Source: Cephalopachus bancanus
Taxonomy: Eukaryota > Chordata > Mammalia > Primates > Tarsiidae
Assembly: GCA_027257055.1 (NCBI GenBank)
Contig: JAPVLO010000205.1
Span: 2,604,001 to 2,668,000, forward strand
Length of the DNA: 64,000 bases
Reading direction: 5' to 3'
In this document: positions 24,281 to 36,419 of the stretch, piece after piece
Layout: each line of letters opens with the position of its first letter
How positions within the stretch are numbered: position 1 is the first letter of the stretch
Made by a program: the position numbers and the translations under genes
The notes under the pieces: generated by a model
Seen by the model: the letters and a program-made list of their open reading frames with translations, nothing else
Database searches by the model: none
What the model was told of the DNA's origin: nothing

Positions 24281-24600
24281 AAAATTTTGGTTTCTGCTGG
24301 CATGGTGACTCAACCTGTAATCTCAGCACTTTGAGAGGCTGAAGCAAGTGGATTGCCTGAGCCCATGGGTTCGAGACCAGCCTGGGCAACTTGGTGAGAC
24401 CTCATTTCAACAATAAATAAAAAAAATTAGCTGGGTGTGGTAATGCACGCATGTAGATCCAGCTACTTGGAAGGCTGAAGTGGAAGGATCACTGGAGCCC
24501 AGCAGGTCAATGCTGGGGTGGCCATGAGTGTGCCACTGCACTCCAGCCTGGATGACAGAATATGACTCTAACTCAAAAAAGAAAATTTTTATTTGGTTTC
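24281..24600 (+). mobile_element. Alu (older) inserted near the end of Tigger1
   Basis: Sense Alu, body about 24295-24581: 'gactcaacctgtaatctcagc', 'gggttcgagaccagcctgggc', 'ggagcccagcaggtcaatgctg', ending 'gactctaactc' plus A-rich tail. The Tigger1 sequence 'aaaattttggtttc' precedes it (24281-24294), and a near repeat 'aaaatttttatttggtttc' follows (24582-24600), the likely TSD. Many CpGs are lost. Confidence 0.93.
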
Positions 24601-26050
24601 TTGGTGCATATAATAATTATGTTTATACTATACTGTAGTCTGTTAACTTTACAATAACATTATGTCTGAGAAACAATGCAAATACCTGAATTTAAAATAC
24701 TTTGTTGCTAACAGTCATCAGAGTCTTCAGTGAGTTATAATCTTTGAGCTGGTGGTGAGGGGAGGTTTTGCCTTGATGTTGTTGGCTGTTGACTGATGAG
24801 GCTGATGATTGCTGAAGGTTGGAGTGACTGTTGCATTTCTGAAATAGGTCAACAATGAATTTTGCTACATCTATTGACTCTTCCTTTCATAAAATATTTC
24901 TCTATAATGTATAATGCTATTTGACAGTATTTTACTCATGGTAGTACTTCTTTCAAAATTGTGATCAATCCTCTGAAACACTGTAGCTGATTTATCAATT
25001 ATTTTATGTAATAATCTAAAACTTTTGTTGTTGTTTTAACAATGTTCACAGCATCTTCTACCAGAAGTAGCTTCCATTCCAAGAAACCACGGTCTTTGAT
25101 AATTCATAAGAAGCAACTTCTCATCTTTTCAAGTTTTGTTATTAAATGGCAGCAATTCAGTCGTTCCTTCAGGCTCCACATCTAACTCTTGTTTTCTTGC
25201 TATTTCCATCATATTTGCAGTTAATTTCTCCACTGAAGTCTTGAAAGTTATTTATTCAGATTGGAATCAGCTTGTTTCAAATTCTTGTTAATGCTGGTAT
25301 TTTAACCTTCTCCCATGAATTATAAATGTCCTTAGTGGCATCTAGAATGATGACCCCTTTCCAGAATGTTTTCCATTTATTTTTCCCAGTTCCATCAGAC
25401 AAATCCCTCTCTATGGCAGCTATAGCTTTATAACATTTTTTAAAAAATAAGGCTTGAAGGTGAGAATACCTCCTTGATCCATGAGCTGAAGAAAGAACAT
25501 TCTAGTAGCAGACATGAATACAACATAAATCTCCTTGTACATCTTCATCAGAGTTCTTGGGTGACCGGGTTCATTGTCAGTAAGCAATAATGTTTTGAAA
25601 GGTTTCTTGTTTTCTCAGCAGTACGTCTCAAAAGATGGCTTAAAAATATTCAATGAGTCATGTTGTTAAACAGATACGCTGTCATCTAGGCCTTGTTTTA
25701 TTTCTAGAACATAGATAGGATTGATTTAGATAAATTCTTAAGAGCCCTAGGATTATCAGAATGGAAAATGAGCATTGGCTTAATTTTAAGTTACCAGTTG
25801 CATTAACCCCTAATAAGAGGGTAAGCCTGTCCTTGGCAGCTTCAAAGCCAGGTCTTGAGTTCTTCTCTAGAAGGCAGTTTCATCTACATGGAATATTTGT
25901 TATTTAGTGTAGCCACCATCATCCATGTTTTTAGTTAGATTTTTGGGATAACTTGTTGCAGCTAACATATTAGTATTTGCTGCTTCACCTTGCATTTGTA
26001 TGTTATGGAGATGACTTCTTTCCTTACACCTCTTGAAACAATTTCTGCTA

Positions 26051-26423
26051 CCTTCTAACTTTTCGTTTCTTTTTTTTTTTTGATGTATTTTATTTATTTT
26101 TAATGATTTAATTTGAAATAATGTTAGACTTACAGAAAAGTTGCAAAGATAGTACAGAGTTCATATATACTCTTCCCTAAACATCCCCTAATGTTGATAA
26201 CAGATATAATCATAGTACAATTACCAAAGCCAGGAAATTAGCATTGGTATAGTATCATTAACTAGACTATAGACTTTATTTGAATTTTACCAGTTTTTCC
26301 CCCAATTGCTTTTTTTCTGTTTCAGAATCTGATCTAAGTTCCCACTTTGCATTTAGTCGTTGTGTCTTAGTTTCCTCCAGTCTCTGACAGTTTCTAAGTT
26401 TTCCTCATTCCTTCTAACTTTTC
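26051..26423 (-). mobile_element. Old L1 3'-end insertion inside Tigger1, exact 14-bp target duplication
   Basis: Body 26065-26409, opening with a T-tract (26069-26081) as an antisense A-tail, then 'ttagacttacagaaaagttgc', 'aaagatagtacagagttc', 'ccccaattgctttttttctg', 'gcatttagtcgttgtgtc'. The same unit is seen at 57.2 kb and belongs to an old LINE, L1M-type by recognition. 'ccttctaacttttc' occurs at 26051-26064 and 26410-26423; it is Tigger1 sequence, so the order of events is clear. Confidence 0.85.
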
Positions 26424-26516
26424 TTCTGCAGTTTCCTCTCCTTTCTTAGTCACATAAAACTGAAGAGAGTTGGGGCCTTGCTCTGGATTCAATTTTGCTT
26501 AACAAAATTTGTTAAG

Positions 26517-26753
26517 CTTTGGAGTCTCACTCTGTTGCCCAGACTGGAGTGCAGTGGCTGCTCCCAGCTACCGCAGCCTCGACCTGCTGGGCTCCGGTTA
26601 TCCTTCCGCCTCAGCCTTCCAAGTAGCTGGAACTACAGGCACACGCTACCACGCCCGGCTAATTTTTGATTTATTGTGGAGATGAGGTCTCACCAAGTTG
26701 CCCAGGTGGGTCTCGAACCTGTGGGCTCCGGCAATCCACTCACCTCAGCCTCT
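26517..26753 (-). mobile_element. Alu, partial, inside Tigger1
   Basis: Antisense copy from 'ttggagtctcactctgttgcc' to 'caatccactcacctcagcctc'. The last ~40 bases of the left arm ('ccaaag...ggctgagccaccgagcccggc') are absent, so it is 5'-truncated, and Tigger1 resumes at 'ttctaaccagaccactcaaac'. There is no obvious poly-T head. Confidence 0.93.
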
Positions 26754-27438
26754 TCTAACCAGACCACTCAAACTTTCTCCATATCAGCAATAAGTCTGTT
26801 TCATTTTCTTATCATTTGTATATTCACTAGAGTAGCATTTTTACTTCCTTCAAGAACTTTTCCTTTACATTCATAATTTGGCAAAGTTTGGCACAAGAGG
26901 CCTTATATTTGGCCTGTCTCAGCTTTAAACATGCCTTTCTTATCATGGTTAATCATTTCTAGCTTGATTTAAAGTGAGAAAATGTGACTCTTCTTTTTAT
27001 TTGAACACTTAGAGGCCATTATAAGGTTTTTAATTGGTCTAATTGCAGTATCATTGTGTCTCAGGAAATAGGGAACTCCAAGGAGAGGGACAGAGATTCG
27101 AAATGGCAGGTCAGTGGAGGAGTCCAAACACACAAAACATTTATGGATTAAGTTCACTGCCTTATATGGGTGCAGTTCATGCTATGCCAAAACAATTACA
27201 ATCACAACATCAAAGATCACTGATCACAGACCACCATAACAGATACAATAATAATGAAAAACCTTGAAACGTTTTTAGAATTACCAAAATGTGACACAGA
27301 GGCACAGAACGGGCATGTGCTGTTGGGAAAATGGCCTTAATGGATTTGCTAGACAAAGGGTTACCATAAGCCTTCATAAAATGCACAATATCTCAAAACA
27401 CAATAAAGTGAAGCACAATAAAACAAGGTGTGTCTGTA

Positions 27439-29229
27439 CTTATGTACAATTGGTTATATTCCAAAGCAGTATTTAATATTCAGCTATTATAGGAGGACAG
27501 GGAAGGAAGGGCTCAACTATTGCTGCTGCCATTTACATATTTTAAAAATGTGCTATTTCAGCTAAACAAAATTATGGATATAATTTTTTAAACTCAAAAA
27601 TTTTAAGCCTTCCTTCTCTGGAAAATTCAAATGTATGGACTATCTTATTTCTATGAAATGCTGTAGAACTATGTAAACCCACATACCAATGCATATGAAG
27701 CATATCTTATTCATTGGATGGCTACTTACCCCCAAACTTAAAATAAGCAAAATATGATGTGGATTATTAGTTTTTGAAAGCAATAAATGGACTCCTGAGA
27801 GACACAAAATTCTGTTACTGGCTGAAGCGCATGTCCCCTAGTGTTAGAGAAATATAATTACAAAGGATTTCTCAGCCCAGAAATTCTTTCCAGAGAGGTA
27901 GCAGGGAAAGAAAGCACTTAAAAAAAAATTGTTGAATAAGGAATAAAACAGACTGGTGGGTATTACAGTTACTATAGGTAAATCTAAGAGAATGTAAAGG
28001 AGTCTTGCTCTTGTATATAGTCAAGCAATACAACCCATTACATACTACAACTAGACCTCAAATAAAAAGATCTTAATAGGACCATTTGTCAGGCATCGTT
28101 CATTCTAAATTCACCCAGTAATTGGGGTGTCCATCTGTGTTAACTAATCAGCTTTATCCAGATAAGAAGCAAACTTACCATATTTTCATGATGAGAGGTA
28201 GTTCTATAACTTGAAGCAAAGTGTACAGGGAAGTTAGGTTTTTACCTTCCTGCGGAGGCTGGGAGATAGGGGTGCTAACTCCCTTGATGTCTACATTTCA
28301 AAAAGATGATTCATAGGTCACTGAGAAGACATTTCTAGGTCATAAGGCTGTCAAAAGGCCTATCTAGCATTCAAAAAGATTTATATACATTTCAAAGAAA
28401 AGAGAAAATACTGAGTATTGCAAGTTTTCTAAGAAAATCGAGAGGAAGGATATCTATGTTTTTTCAATGGGTATAATTAAACTTCTGGTTTTTAGTTTTT
28501 ACTTGTCCTCACAATATTCATGTTTGAATTCTTTAGACTCCACAGGAACCATTTACTCTTATTTCTGATACAGTTACATAGTTCAAAATCTCACAGCAGG
28601 CATCTTGTTAGAAGCATATATGCTGACTATAGCATGATGAAGAACAAGTGTCAAGTCTGACAGTGAGAGAAGAGATAATACTTACAAAAAGCAGATGAAG
28701 AAGTATAAAAAGAGGAGGAGAAGGAGAGAGAGTAGGATGAAGTAACCAGTTAAGAGCCCTTCCTAATGGGAAGAAATAATCCTACCATTTTGGTGACTCC
28801 TGAGGGCATCATTTTATTACCACACAAGAATTATAATTGACCTTTAAAAATATATCTTTATGATCACTTAGAAATTTCTTAATACATTCAATCCACAGTC
28901 AGTCTCAAGGTTGCTTTGCTGTCACATTCCTGTTATGCTTAAGTATCTTCATTGATGCTCTTTGACAATGTCTCCTTCAAGAATCACTCTTTTCCTCACA
29001 GCCTGTGAGAAAGCGTGTACATTTTCTGCATGGGGGTAGTTGCTAGTTTTCATTAGTAATACAAGAGAACAAAGTACTGAGTTCATCGGTAATTCACCCC
29101 CAAGAAAAAAGGAGCCCTGACTCACGATGAAAGCAAAGAGCAGATTGAATTTTATAAAAAAAATTATTGTCGCACATTATTATGGCTATTTTTTAGTGGA
29201 TCATTGAATAAATGTAGCATATGTTTTAA
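27439..29229. other. Single-copy region, nothing recognised
   Basis: About 1.8 kb of mixed-composition sequence without a recognised transposon or gene. A purine-rich run lies at 28695-28735 ('aagaggaggagaaggagaga'). Confidence 0.45.
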
Positions 29230-29400
29230 ACATGTGGAAACCAGTCTGCCTGGCTTTAAATCTCACCTCAGCCATTTTTGCTATCAGTGTGACTTTGAAC
29301 AAATTATTTCAACCTCTCTTATTTCAGTTTCCTCATTGATAAATGGTGATTATTAATAGTGCTTACCTAATAGGATTGTGATGACGATAAAATGAGTTTT
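29230..29400 (+). repeat. MIR SINE remnant
   Basis: Good MIR order: 'ccagtctgcctggctttaaatctc', 'agtgtgactttgaacaaattatttcaacctctc', 'cagtttcctcattgataaatggtg', 'cctaataggattgtgatgacgataaa'. Confidence 0.75.
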
Positions 29401-30555
29401 GAGAAGGGGGGGCTTCTCAAAACAAATAAGCAAATATAAACTGTTATTTATAAACTGTTACTTATAGTTCAGGACTTATTTCAATCTAGAGACAATCTGT
29501 GCTTTGTTTAAGGGAAAATGAATGTTCTTAAAATCACATATAGAGAGTGTGCTTTCTAAGGATGCAAGAAAAAATATATAATATTTTGCCATATATTCAG
29601 TTAGTGTTTATTATACAACTCAGTGTAGCTTAGTTTATTTTGTAGACTCACAAAATATTAGTTTGAAATAATACTGATATATTTTTATGGCTTAATTACA
29701 TTGAATTTAATTTTATGATTTCTAATGCTTGGGGAAGTTATATTTTATGGTTAGACCAACTTTTTTTTTGCCTTTACTGACATATTTTGATGTTCATGAT
29801 ATATTTAAAGACTATTACATACAATCTAGTTTGTTATAATATGTACGTTTTTATCCTATCCCACATAATATCACACGTTTATTTGTGAACTGAATTAAGA
29901 AGTGACAACTGCAGAAACTTCAAAGAACTCAGAAAAATAGTAAATTTTTACATGTCTTTAGGTAAATTTTTACATTTCTTTACTATCTTAGGAAATGAAG
30001 GAAAAGAAATAGATATCAAATGTTTTCAGTTTTCCAGTATTGTCTTAAGAAAGCAAATAGAATTCTCCATTGCCCACTATTGCCAGTCCTAGACTGAAAA
30101 ACAAAAGTATTTATTTCTTATGGTTTTATGTTTTTTAAAACTACCATTGCTTGTTGTTGAGCAGGTGTGAAGTCAGCTTTCTCCTTTCTTCTTTGGTGTC
30201 CTGAATTACATTTTTACTCTGCTTTGGCAAACTTGGTGTATTTAAATCATCTTGGGTAGTGTTTCCTAAAATGAGTTTAGGAACACATTTACTTTTTACC
30301 TTAAATTGTAAGAATTATATTTATATTGTCTTCCTCATAAATTGTGCCCATGCTAAAAACAACAATTATTAGACTTAAAAATTATTATTAGCTTAATTAT
30401 ACCTTTTTCAGCTCTAAAAAAAAAGTGTTTGTGTATAAAATGATGACAAGCACCTTTTACCAGATATAGTATATCATAGCCTGGTGAATGCCTTCTTTTT
30501 TTTCCTCATATCTTAACAATTTTTAGAGTTGTTTCTCCAATGAATCTATACTAGT
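29401..30555. other. AT-rich single-copy stretch
   Basis: Includes a small imperfect tandem pair around 29436-29466 ('tataaactgtta' twice) and a G-run at 29406-29412. No gene or recognised transposon. Confidence 0.4.
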
Positions 30556-30880
30556 CAGGATAGGTTAGGTTATATAACCGATTAATACAAAATCTCATTG
30601 ACTTAACATAACAAAAGTTTATTTTCTTTCTTTGCTACATTTCAGTTATGTAGCCAGGGGGCTCTGTTTCACAGAGACATTCAGGGTCCCAGGCTATTAG
30701 AGGTACCATATATCCCATAGCTTCATCTTTTTAGTCACTGCAGCTGCAAAAGATAGCATATGCTGAACTCATGCCTTGTCTTCTGTGCTTGATTCCAGAA
30801 AGGGCATACTTTATTTCTATCCACAGCCCTCAAGCCTGAATTAGTTCCATAAACCCACCTACCAAAGGGGATGGGAAAAT
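30556..30880 (+). repeat. Ancient interspersed repeat, family not named
   Basis: 'acaaaatctcattgacttaacataacaaaagtttattttc', 'tatgtagccagggggctctgtttcac', 'tcagggtcccaggctattagagg' and 'gccttgtcttctgtgcttgattcc' are in the order of a common old mammalian repeat ('ccaaaatctcagtggcttaaaacaacaaaggtttatttc ... gggacccaggctgatgg'). No name is assigned. Confidence 0.45.
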
Positions 30881-32035
30881 AGCCTTGAAAGAAATAAATG
30901 CTTATTAGTGAGCTCTAGTGATGTTAACCAAGATCCGTGGCTCTTTCTGCATAAACATATATAGCTGTTTATGTAATTTCTCAGAATTTGATTGACACAT
31001 AGGTATTACTATATGCTCTGTTTTATTAACCACTAAATAGTTCCAAATTTGTAAATAAGTTTAATTACTAATTTTGGAAAGCATTTTAATCAACTTATAG
31101 TTTGACATCAAAATATAATTTTAGGTCATTTTTGAACATGCAATGACAATAAATGACTTCATTGCCTTAGAATAATATGGCGATCATATTATTCTAAGCT
31201 AATTCATATTTTGCACACCCCACTATAAATCATAATTTAGCTAAATACATAGCAAAAGTGGTGAATTAGCTTTCATTAATCTAAGTCATTTTAAGTTACA
31301 ATTTTAAGAAATCTTACCAGTAGCTAAATAAACTCATTATGAAAAAACTTGCAGAGAAATTTACAATTTGTACAATGAAAATGGTTTAAAATAGATGAGC
31401 TCTAATTAAATTGTTTTGGAAACAACATCTTTTTACTCACCAATTATATGTATTTAAAACAATTTTCTCTGTCATGGTTAATTATGCTTTTATTTTTAAA
31501 CCATTATAAAGAAAATAGTTACCTATTTCAGTCAAGAAAAAAGTAGTATATCTCTAAAATGGAGAATTTTGGGTTTTTCCAAAGTTAATAAAAAAGATAA
31601 TGTCTCAAGTAATAAACTAATGAGGGATGGTATGTCTGATAATAGTCTGAAATTGTCTTGTGAGCCATGTGTCTTTGACTGAAACAGGAGTGGAACAAAA
31701 TAATTGCCATCTTTTCCCAATCTTTTCCTCTAACATGTTTTGAAGCCTACAGAGGTTAATAGCAATTATACACAAGATGCTTTCCCATGGCTTCAAGGCT
31801 GTCATATTTTGTTTTATTCGTACTCCAGAGAATGCTGTGAGTTTGATTGATTCAGTTATGTTTTGAATAACAGCTTCATATCATCTCCAACATTTAAAAT
31901 AAAGTCTTATAACATTGTCAAATTAGAAAGGCACTGGTCATAGCTATAATTCCATGTAATAAAGCACAATATCTATGTTATTGCACTTTATTTCTGATAT
32001 AATAATTTACTCCAAGAAAATGTCACTGGAAAAGA
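30881..32035. other. Single-copy AT-rich stretch with a perfect hairpin
   Basis: No repeat or coding signal recognised apart from the inverted repeat at 31166-31198. Confidence 0.45.
31166..31198. repeat. Perfect 14-bp inverted repeat
   Basis: 'cttagaataatatg' (31166-31179), a 5-base loop 'gcgat', then the exact reverse complement 'catattattctaag' (31185-31198). It lies in single-copy DNA, not in a recognised transposon. Function is unknown. Confidence 0.9.
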
Positions 32036-32210
32036 ACAATGGGTGAGAGAATCAGGGAGAGTTAGATTTGAAATATGTTTTCCTTAACTTCTTTGAGCTT
32101 TAATTTTCCTATTTTTAAAATGAGATCATAAATATCTATCTCTTTTGAGGATCAAATGGTATAACTAACATTGTGTCTACCATGTTATACACACTTAAAT
32201 AACATTCTAT
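32036..32210 (+). repeat. Probable MIR remnant
   Basis: 'gtgagagaatcagggagagttagatttg', 'ttccttaacttctttgagctttaattttcctatttttaaaatgagatcataaatatc' and 'tttgaggatcaaatggta' follow the MIR 3' half. Confidence 0.6.
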
Positions 32211-33406
32211 GTGTTATTTTTGTCCTTAGTGTGTAAACCTTGTGTTTCTTCAAGTTTATAAATTATTAGAGTCAGAAAAAAAATTTTAAGTCCTTTGATT
32301 TATGTAAACTTTGTTTTTAAATTATGCTTATCTTTTATTTTTGGTAAATATGTTTCCTGGTGTAGAATTTGTAAAATGCAAGGAAAAATAGGAATCAATA
32401 AAGTGGGTGGGCTAGAGTTATTTATTAATGTTATTGGTTTTATAGATAATAATAGTCAATTATGGTTGTATTTTAAACTTGGATACAATTTCACTTACTG
32501 GTAATCTACTGTATAGTGTAAGTGCCAGAAAATCTCAGCTCAAGCCTCTTTCAACAATATCCATAACTGATAGCTCTGAGTTAGGATGAACTCCAGGCAT
32601 ATAAAAATGTGTGATTAATCATATTATCTAGAACTCAGGTTCTTTCCAACATTCTCTCTTGTGATCACTGGTGATAGCATTAACTTCAGGCTAGACCAAG
32701 ATGGCAGCAGCATTTACAGGCTACAATCTTTAGACAAAGCCTCGTTCTAGAAAGAAGAGGAAGTATCACTCTCTGTGTTTTCTTCTGGGAATTGAGGAAA
32801 TTTTCTCAAGAAATGCTCCTCAAAATTCTGAAAGGCAAAATAAAATTATTGCTCATTTAGAAATATAAAATATATAATTATGGTGTCAAAGACACTATTA
32901 TAAGCCACACTTTTAGATACCCAGCATATAAATAAACATTCTTTCCACCCATAGGCATTGTCAAAATTGTCTATGCTCATTAAATATATTTATACCTTTT
33001 CCAAAAAGAGGCAACACAAAGACTCATACAGTTAATAAAGCATGCTCAAGTTTAGGTTTCTGTGTTAAATGTAGTGCTTTCCGTCAAGTTGGAATGTAAC
33101 TGTTTATTGTCTAGTAAAAGAGTTTTTCACTCTGCCCAAGGTGGACACCTTCTGATAACTGGAAAATAGAAAAGATTACTATCATAAAAACTTTCATCTA
33201 AGCATTGAAAAACAGAACACAGTGGTACTGAAACATTAAATGTTTCCCATTCTGTCAAATATGAGTGAATACTTTTAGTTTGATAGTCAACTAAGCAAAT
33301 CTGACAGTTCTATTTGCTAGGACACAGAAGGGAATTAACAGATTTCTTGTCTATATCTACCATGGACTTTTGGGGAATGGGTATGTTGAAAAATCCCCTA
33401 CCTTGG
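32211..33406. other. Single-copy stretch, nothing recognised
   Basis: No recognised repeat or coding signal. Confidence 0.4.
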
Positions 33407-33497
33407 GACTGCATAACTTTTTTTATTTTTATTCATTTATTTTTCAATTTTTAATATTAAAGAAATGGGGTGCAATTCAGGGGAACTGCATAGCTTT
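33407..33497 (-). mobile_element. Ultra-short L1 insertion (about 62 bp)
   Basis: Between near-identical repeats 'ggactgcataacttt' (from 33407) and 'ggaactgcatagcttt' (to 33497) lies a T-rich run followed by 'attaaagaaatggggtgcaattcagg', the extreme 3' end of the strepsirrhine L1 in antisense. This is L1 target-primed insertion that stopped after roughly 30 bases of UTR plus the A-tail. Confidence 0.75.
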
Positions 33498-36119
33498 AAC
33501 AACCCACTTCCTATTGAATGGATTTGGTGAGCTAGACATTGGTTCAATTATAGGAATTAACTATTGATGAGTTTAGAGTTACTTTTATATTGTAGTTCCC
33601 TTAAAAACTTAGTTGGCTTCTAAGTCATTGGAGTTCAGATCCATGGACTGGTAACCTCGCCAGAGATCTGGCCCTGCAATTTATTGTTCCTGGAAAGTCT
33701 AGTCCTAGCCACAAGTCTAGAGGCTTGTCCACTCCTGTCTCTCAATCCTGTCATCATCATCGTTATCATTTAGTAGCTTCTGTTATGAAATGAATTTTTA
33801 AAAATAGTCTGACATGAGAAGACATATTATTTGTTCCATCTGCATTTTAAAAAGCAAGACTGTCTTGTCTGAATAATGCTTAACTGGAGGTGTTTGGCAG
33901 AAGTCTGGAGTTATAGGTCTTCTTTTTACTTTAATCAAATATTCTCCTCAGTCATTCTCAGTCATTCTTGCATTATCTATGACTGGGAATAAAAAATGTG
34001 TTTTTTCTAGCCCTAAAAAGTTTCATATTATTGGACTGTAAAGCAATTTAGACTATAGCCCATAAACATGAAAACCTCTTTAAAGCAGATGTATTTTATT
34101 CTTTCTCTGCTTTCCAGTAGATCAGTTTTAGCTTAAGCATAACTCTTTCTTTGAAATACTTAACTGAGAACTGTGAGAAGTAACCAAAACACCAGTGTTC
34201 TGAAAATTTCCTATAAATTCCCCAAATGGGCAAACAATTAGTCAAGTGCGTCAAACCACACAATAAAAGTCACTAACCTCTAAGCTTTGAGATTTGAAAA
34301 GATCCCCCTTACCCTTGCTTTATCTCCTCTCTTCTGCCAATTTAATATTTTAAAGTCTGTTACTTGTGGCAGCTTGATTCTGGTGACAAATTTGATATCA
34401 CGATGCTTCTGTCAACAGGTAGCAGAAAACATCAACTTAGCTACTTTACATGGAGATTATGCCATTAAACTGGGTGTAGTGCTGTCTTCATGTGCCATGT
34501 ATTAAAGTTTGGCACCACTGTAATTTTCTTGGCCACTGCCTTTTTCCAGGATTGGTAGCAAAATAGTTTTAGCTTTTTAAAACAAGATATTTACAATGAC
34601 TAGAAGAGAACGAGGAATTAATGTATTTCTAAGTATCTCAGATGAGTACATTTTTCACAGAAGCACTTCAAAATTCTTCTCTTAATGTCTAAAGTCTCTA
34701 ATGTAAAAAAAGAAATGGAATACCTTACTTGATTCTTTAATTACAACTTAAGGGAAAAGCTTTTTAAATTCAATAAACAGAATAAATAATATGTCATCTT
34801 CTCTCTCTGCCTTTTATTCTCTCATCTTTTCTTGCTGGAAAATTTCCTGGAGACTTAAAATGTCAGCATGTTGCCTGCTGTGGTTTGGTTACATGACTGT
34901 TCATGGGGGAAAAAGACAAGGACACTTGTTCTTTAATATTTCAACCCTTTTTTTTCCCAGCTGAAAATCATTGGGTCATTTGTGACAGCAGCTCTTGTAA
35001 GCATGGTATGGTGCAGTTTTCCTCAGCTGGGTAAGAAGTTCAGATTCTTTCAATTACTCGAGAAAGAGTAAAACACTGTGCCTTGGCTAAGTCCTGCCTC
35101 CTCACACCCACATCCTAACCAGGTATATGAATTAGGAATAATAATATTACTGCTCCCCTTCCTCCATGTCAGAGTGAGGATAGCCTTCTGGGAGCTCTCT
35201 TTCTTCCCACAACCTCAGACACCATTCAAACCATGCAGCGGCCATCCTAAATCAGCTAGGTAGACTGACAGGGAGGAAGGGAAGGAGGACTAATGTAAAA
35301 TTCTTGAGAACATATACTTCATAATTGACAGGTCACTGAAGAGAAGTGATTACATCAGACTGCAGGGAAATACCTTCTGGAAAACAAGAGACAGAAATAT
35401 TTTTCAGAGATATCTGAGCTCTAACTCAGAGCTAACCCTGCAGCCCATCAACATCCACTAACCTTTGCTAAGATGTCCTTGTTGATACTAATTTTGTTCA
35501 GGAAGCTTGACATTCATAAACTTGTTTTTTAAATAGAAAAGCATAGATTATTAGTGTGCAGTGTTCTGAGATGGTGACAAATGCCTAAATATCAAAAATC
35601 AGTAGCAAACATTAGTCTGTGTTCTCAACTCTGGATACTATCTGAAGGCTAGGTATTAAAAACTTCTGTAAACCTAATTAGGGATCAAGAGGTCAGGGAC
35701 AGTCACCCAAGATGACTGTGCCCACTCTTGATACCCATTTCATATCCTGTGTGTTCTGTATCCTTTGCTAAATCATTTCTGAATCTAGAAGTGTATGTGT
35801 GTGTGTACACACATGCAAGCATGTGTTTGGTCTTTTCTTGAAAATCCATAAAACACTGTACATAAACTTTTGTGAAATAATTTAATAATATATTCCACCT
35901 AATGTTACAAGTATTACCTTATTTTTTTTCTACATAGGCTACCTCTTAAATGGCTGTCACCATATGATACACTTGCTATCCTATCAAAACTCAGTACCCT
36001 AATCCACATAAACTAAATTTAAAAATAGCAATATATTTTAGCCTCTCAGGAGAGTAAAGAAGATACACATATATTTTTTCAGGTATATAACCTTGTTATT
36101 CCCCATGCTGTATGGTGTT
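33498..36119. other. Mixed-composition single-copy region
   Basis: About 2.6 kb with no recognised repeat. 34.8-35.5 kb is less AT-rich than its surroundings ('cccacatcctaaccagg', 'ctctctttcttcccacaacctc', 'ccatgcagcggccatcc'). No open frame longer than 72 codons or splice-bounded exon could be supported. A short TG/CA-rich tract lies at 35792-35815. Confidence 0.4.
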
Positions 36120-36419
36120 TTATGGTGGCTTTTTTTTTTTTTTTTTTGAGTTGGAGTCTCACTCTGTCGCCCGGACTGGAGTGCAGTGGCCGCTCCCAGC
36201 CACCGCAGCCTCGAACTGCTGGGCTCCGGCGATCCTTCCGTCTCAGCCTTCCACACAGCTGGAACTACAGGTGCTTGTGCTACCATGCCCGGCTAATCTT
36301 TTTGATTTATTGTAGAGATGAGGCGGGTCTCGAACCCACGGGCTCAGGCAATCCACTTGCCTCAGCCTCCCAAAGGCGCGGGATTATAGGCTGAGCCACC
36401 GAGCCTGGCTTATGGTGGC
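36120..36419 (-). mobile_element. Alu (strepsirrhine-type), exact 10-bp target duplication
   Basis: Antisense dimer with a long T-tract, 'gagttggagtctcactctgtcgcc', 'ctccggcgatccttccg', ending 'gctgagccaccgagcctggc'. The direct repeat 'ttatggtggc' (36120-36129, 36410-36419) flanks it. About 25 bases around 36325 ('tctcaccaagttgcccagg') are missing relative to other copies, joining 'agatgagg' to 'cgggtctcgaaccc'. Confidence 0.96.

Larger units (their letters stand above)
24700..27019 (-). pseudogene. Tigger1 transposase pseudogene (CENP-B/pogo-like)
   Basis: The expected start codon is at 27019-27017 (minus strand), followed by 'MASKCSNKKKSHIFSL', which agrees with the start of Tigger1 transposase. 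Tigger1 transposases carry an N-terminal helix-turn-helix DNA-binding part related to CENP-B and a DDE catalytic domain that acts at the terminal repeats. Here the frame breaks within 20 codons and many more times downstream, and three retroposons interrupt it. The 3' limit is approximate. There is no sign of a preserved or domesticated frame. Confidence 0.8.
24195..27438 (-). mobile_element. Tigger1 DNA transposon (pogo/Tc1-mariner), near full length with nested insertions
   Basis: Both ends are present: 'caggcatgtagcagacatattg' from 24197 and '...aaaacaaggtgtgtctg' to 27436, with the TA target dinucleotide at 24195-24196 and 27437-27438. The interior follows the Tigger1 consensus in order ('tatactgtagtctgttaac', 'ctaacagtcatcagagtcttc', 'tgatccatgagctgaag', 'tcagcactt' equivalent, 'atcacagaccaccataacagatac'). 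Removing two Alus and an L1 fragment leaves roughly 2.4 kb, close to the 2.4 kb family length. The transposase lies on the minus strand. Confidence 0.92.

Noticed and set aside
24700..27019. Possible domesticated Tigger1 transposase
   Set aside because: Frame breaks within the first 20 codons, repeated later breaks, and three retroposon insertions leave no selectable open frame.
33498..36119. Candidate gene exons in the less AT-rich 34.8-35.5 kb stretch
   Set aside because: No frame with family resemblance and no convincing splice-bounded coding block; composition alone is not evidence.
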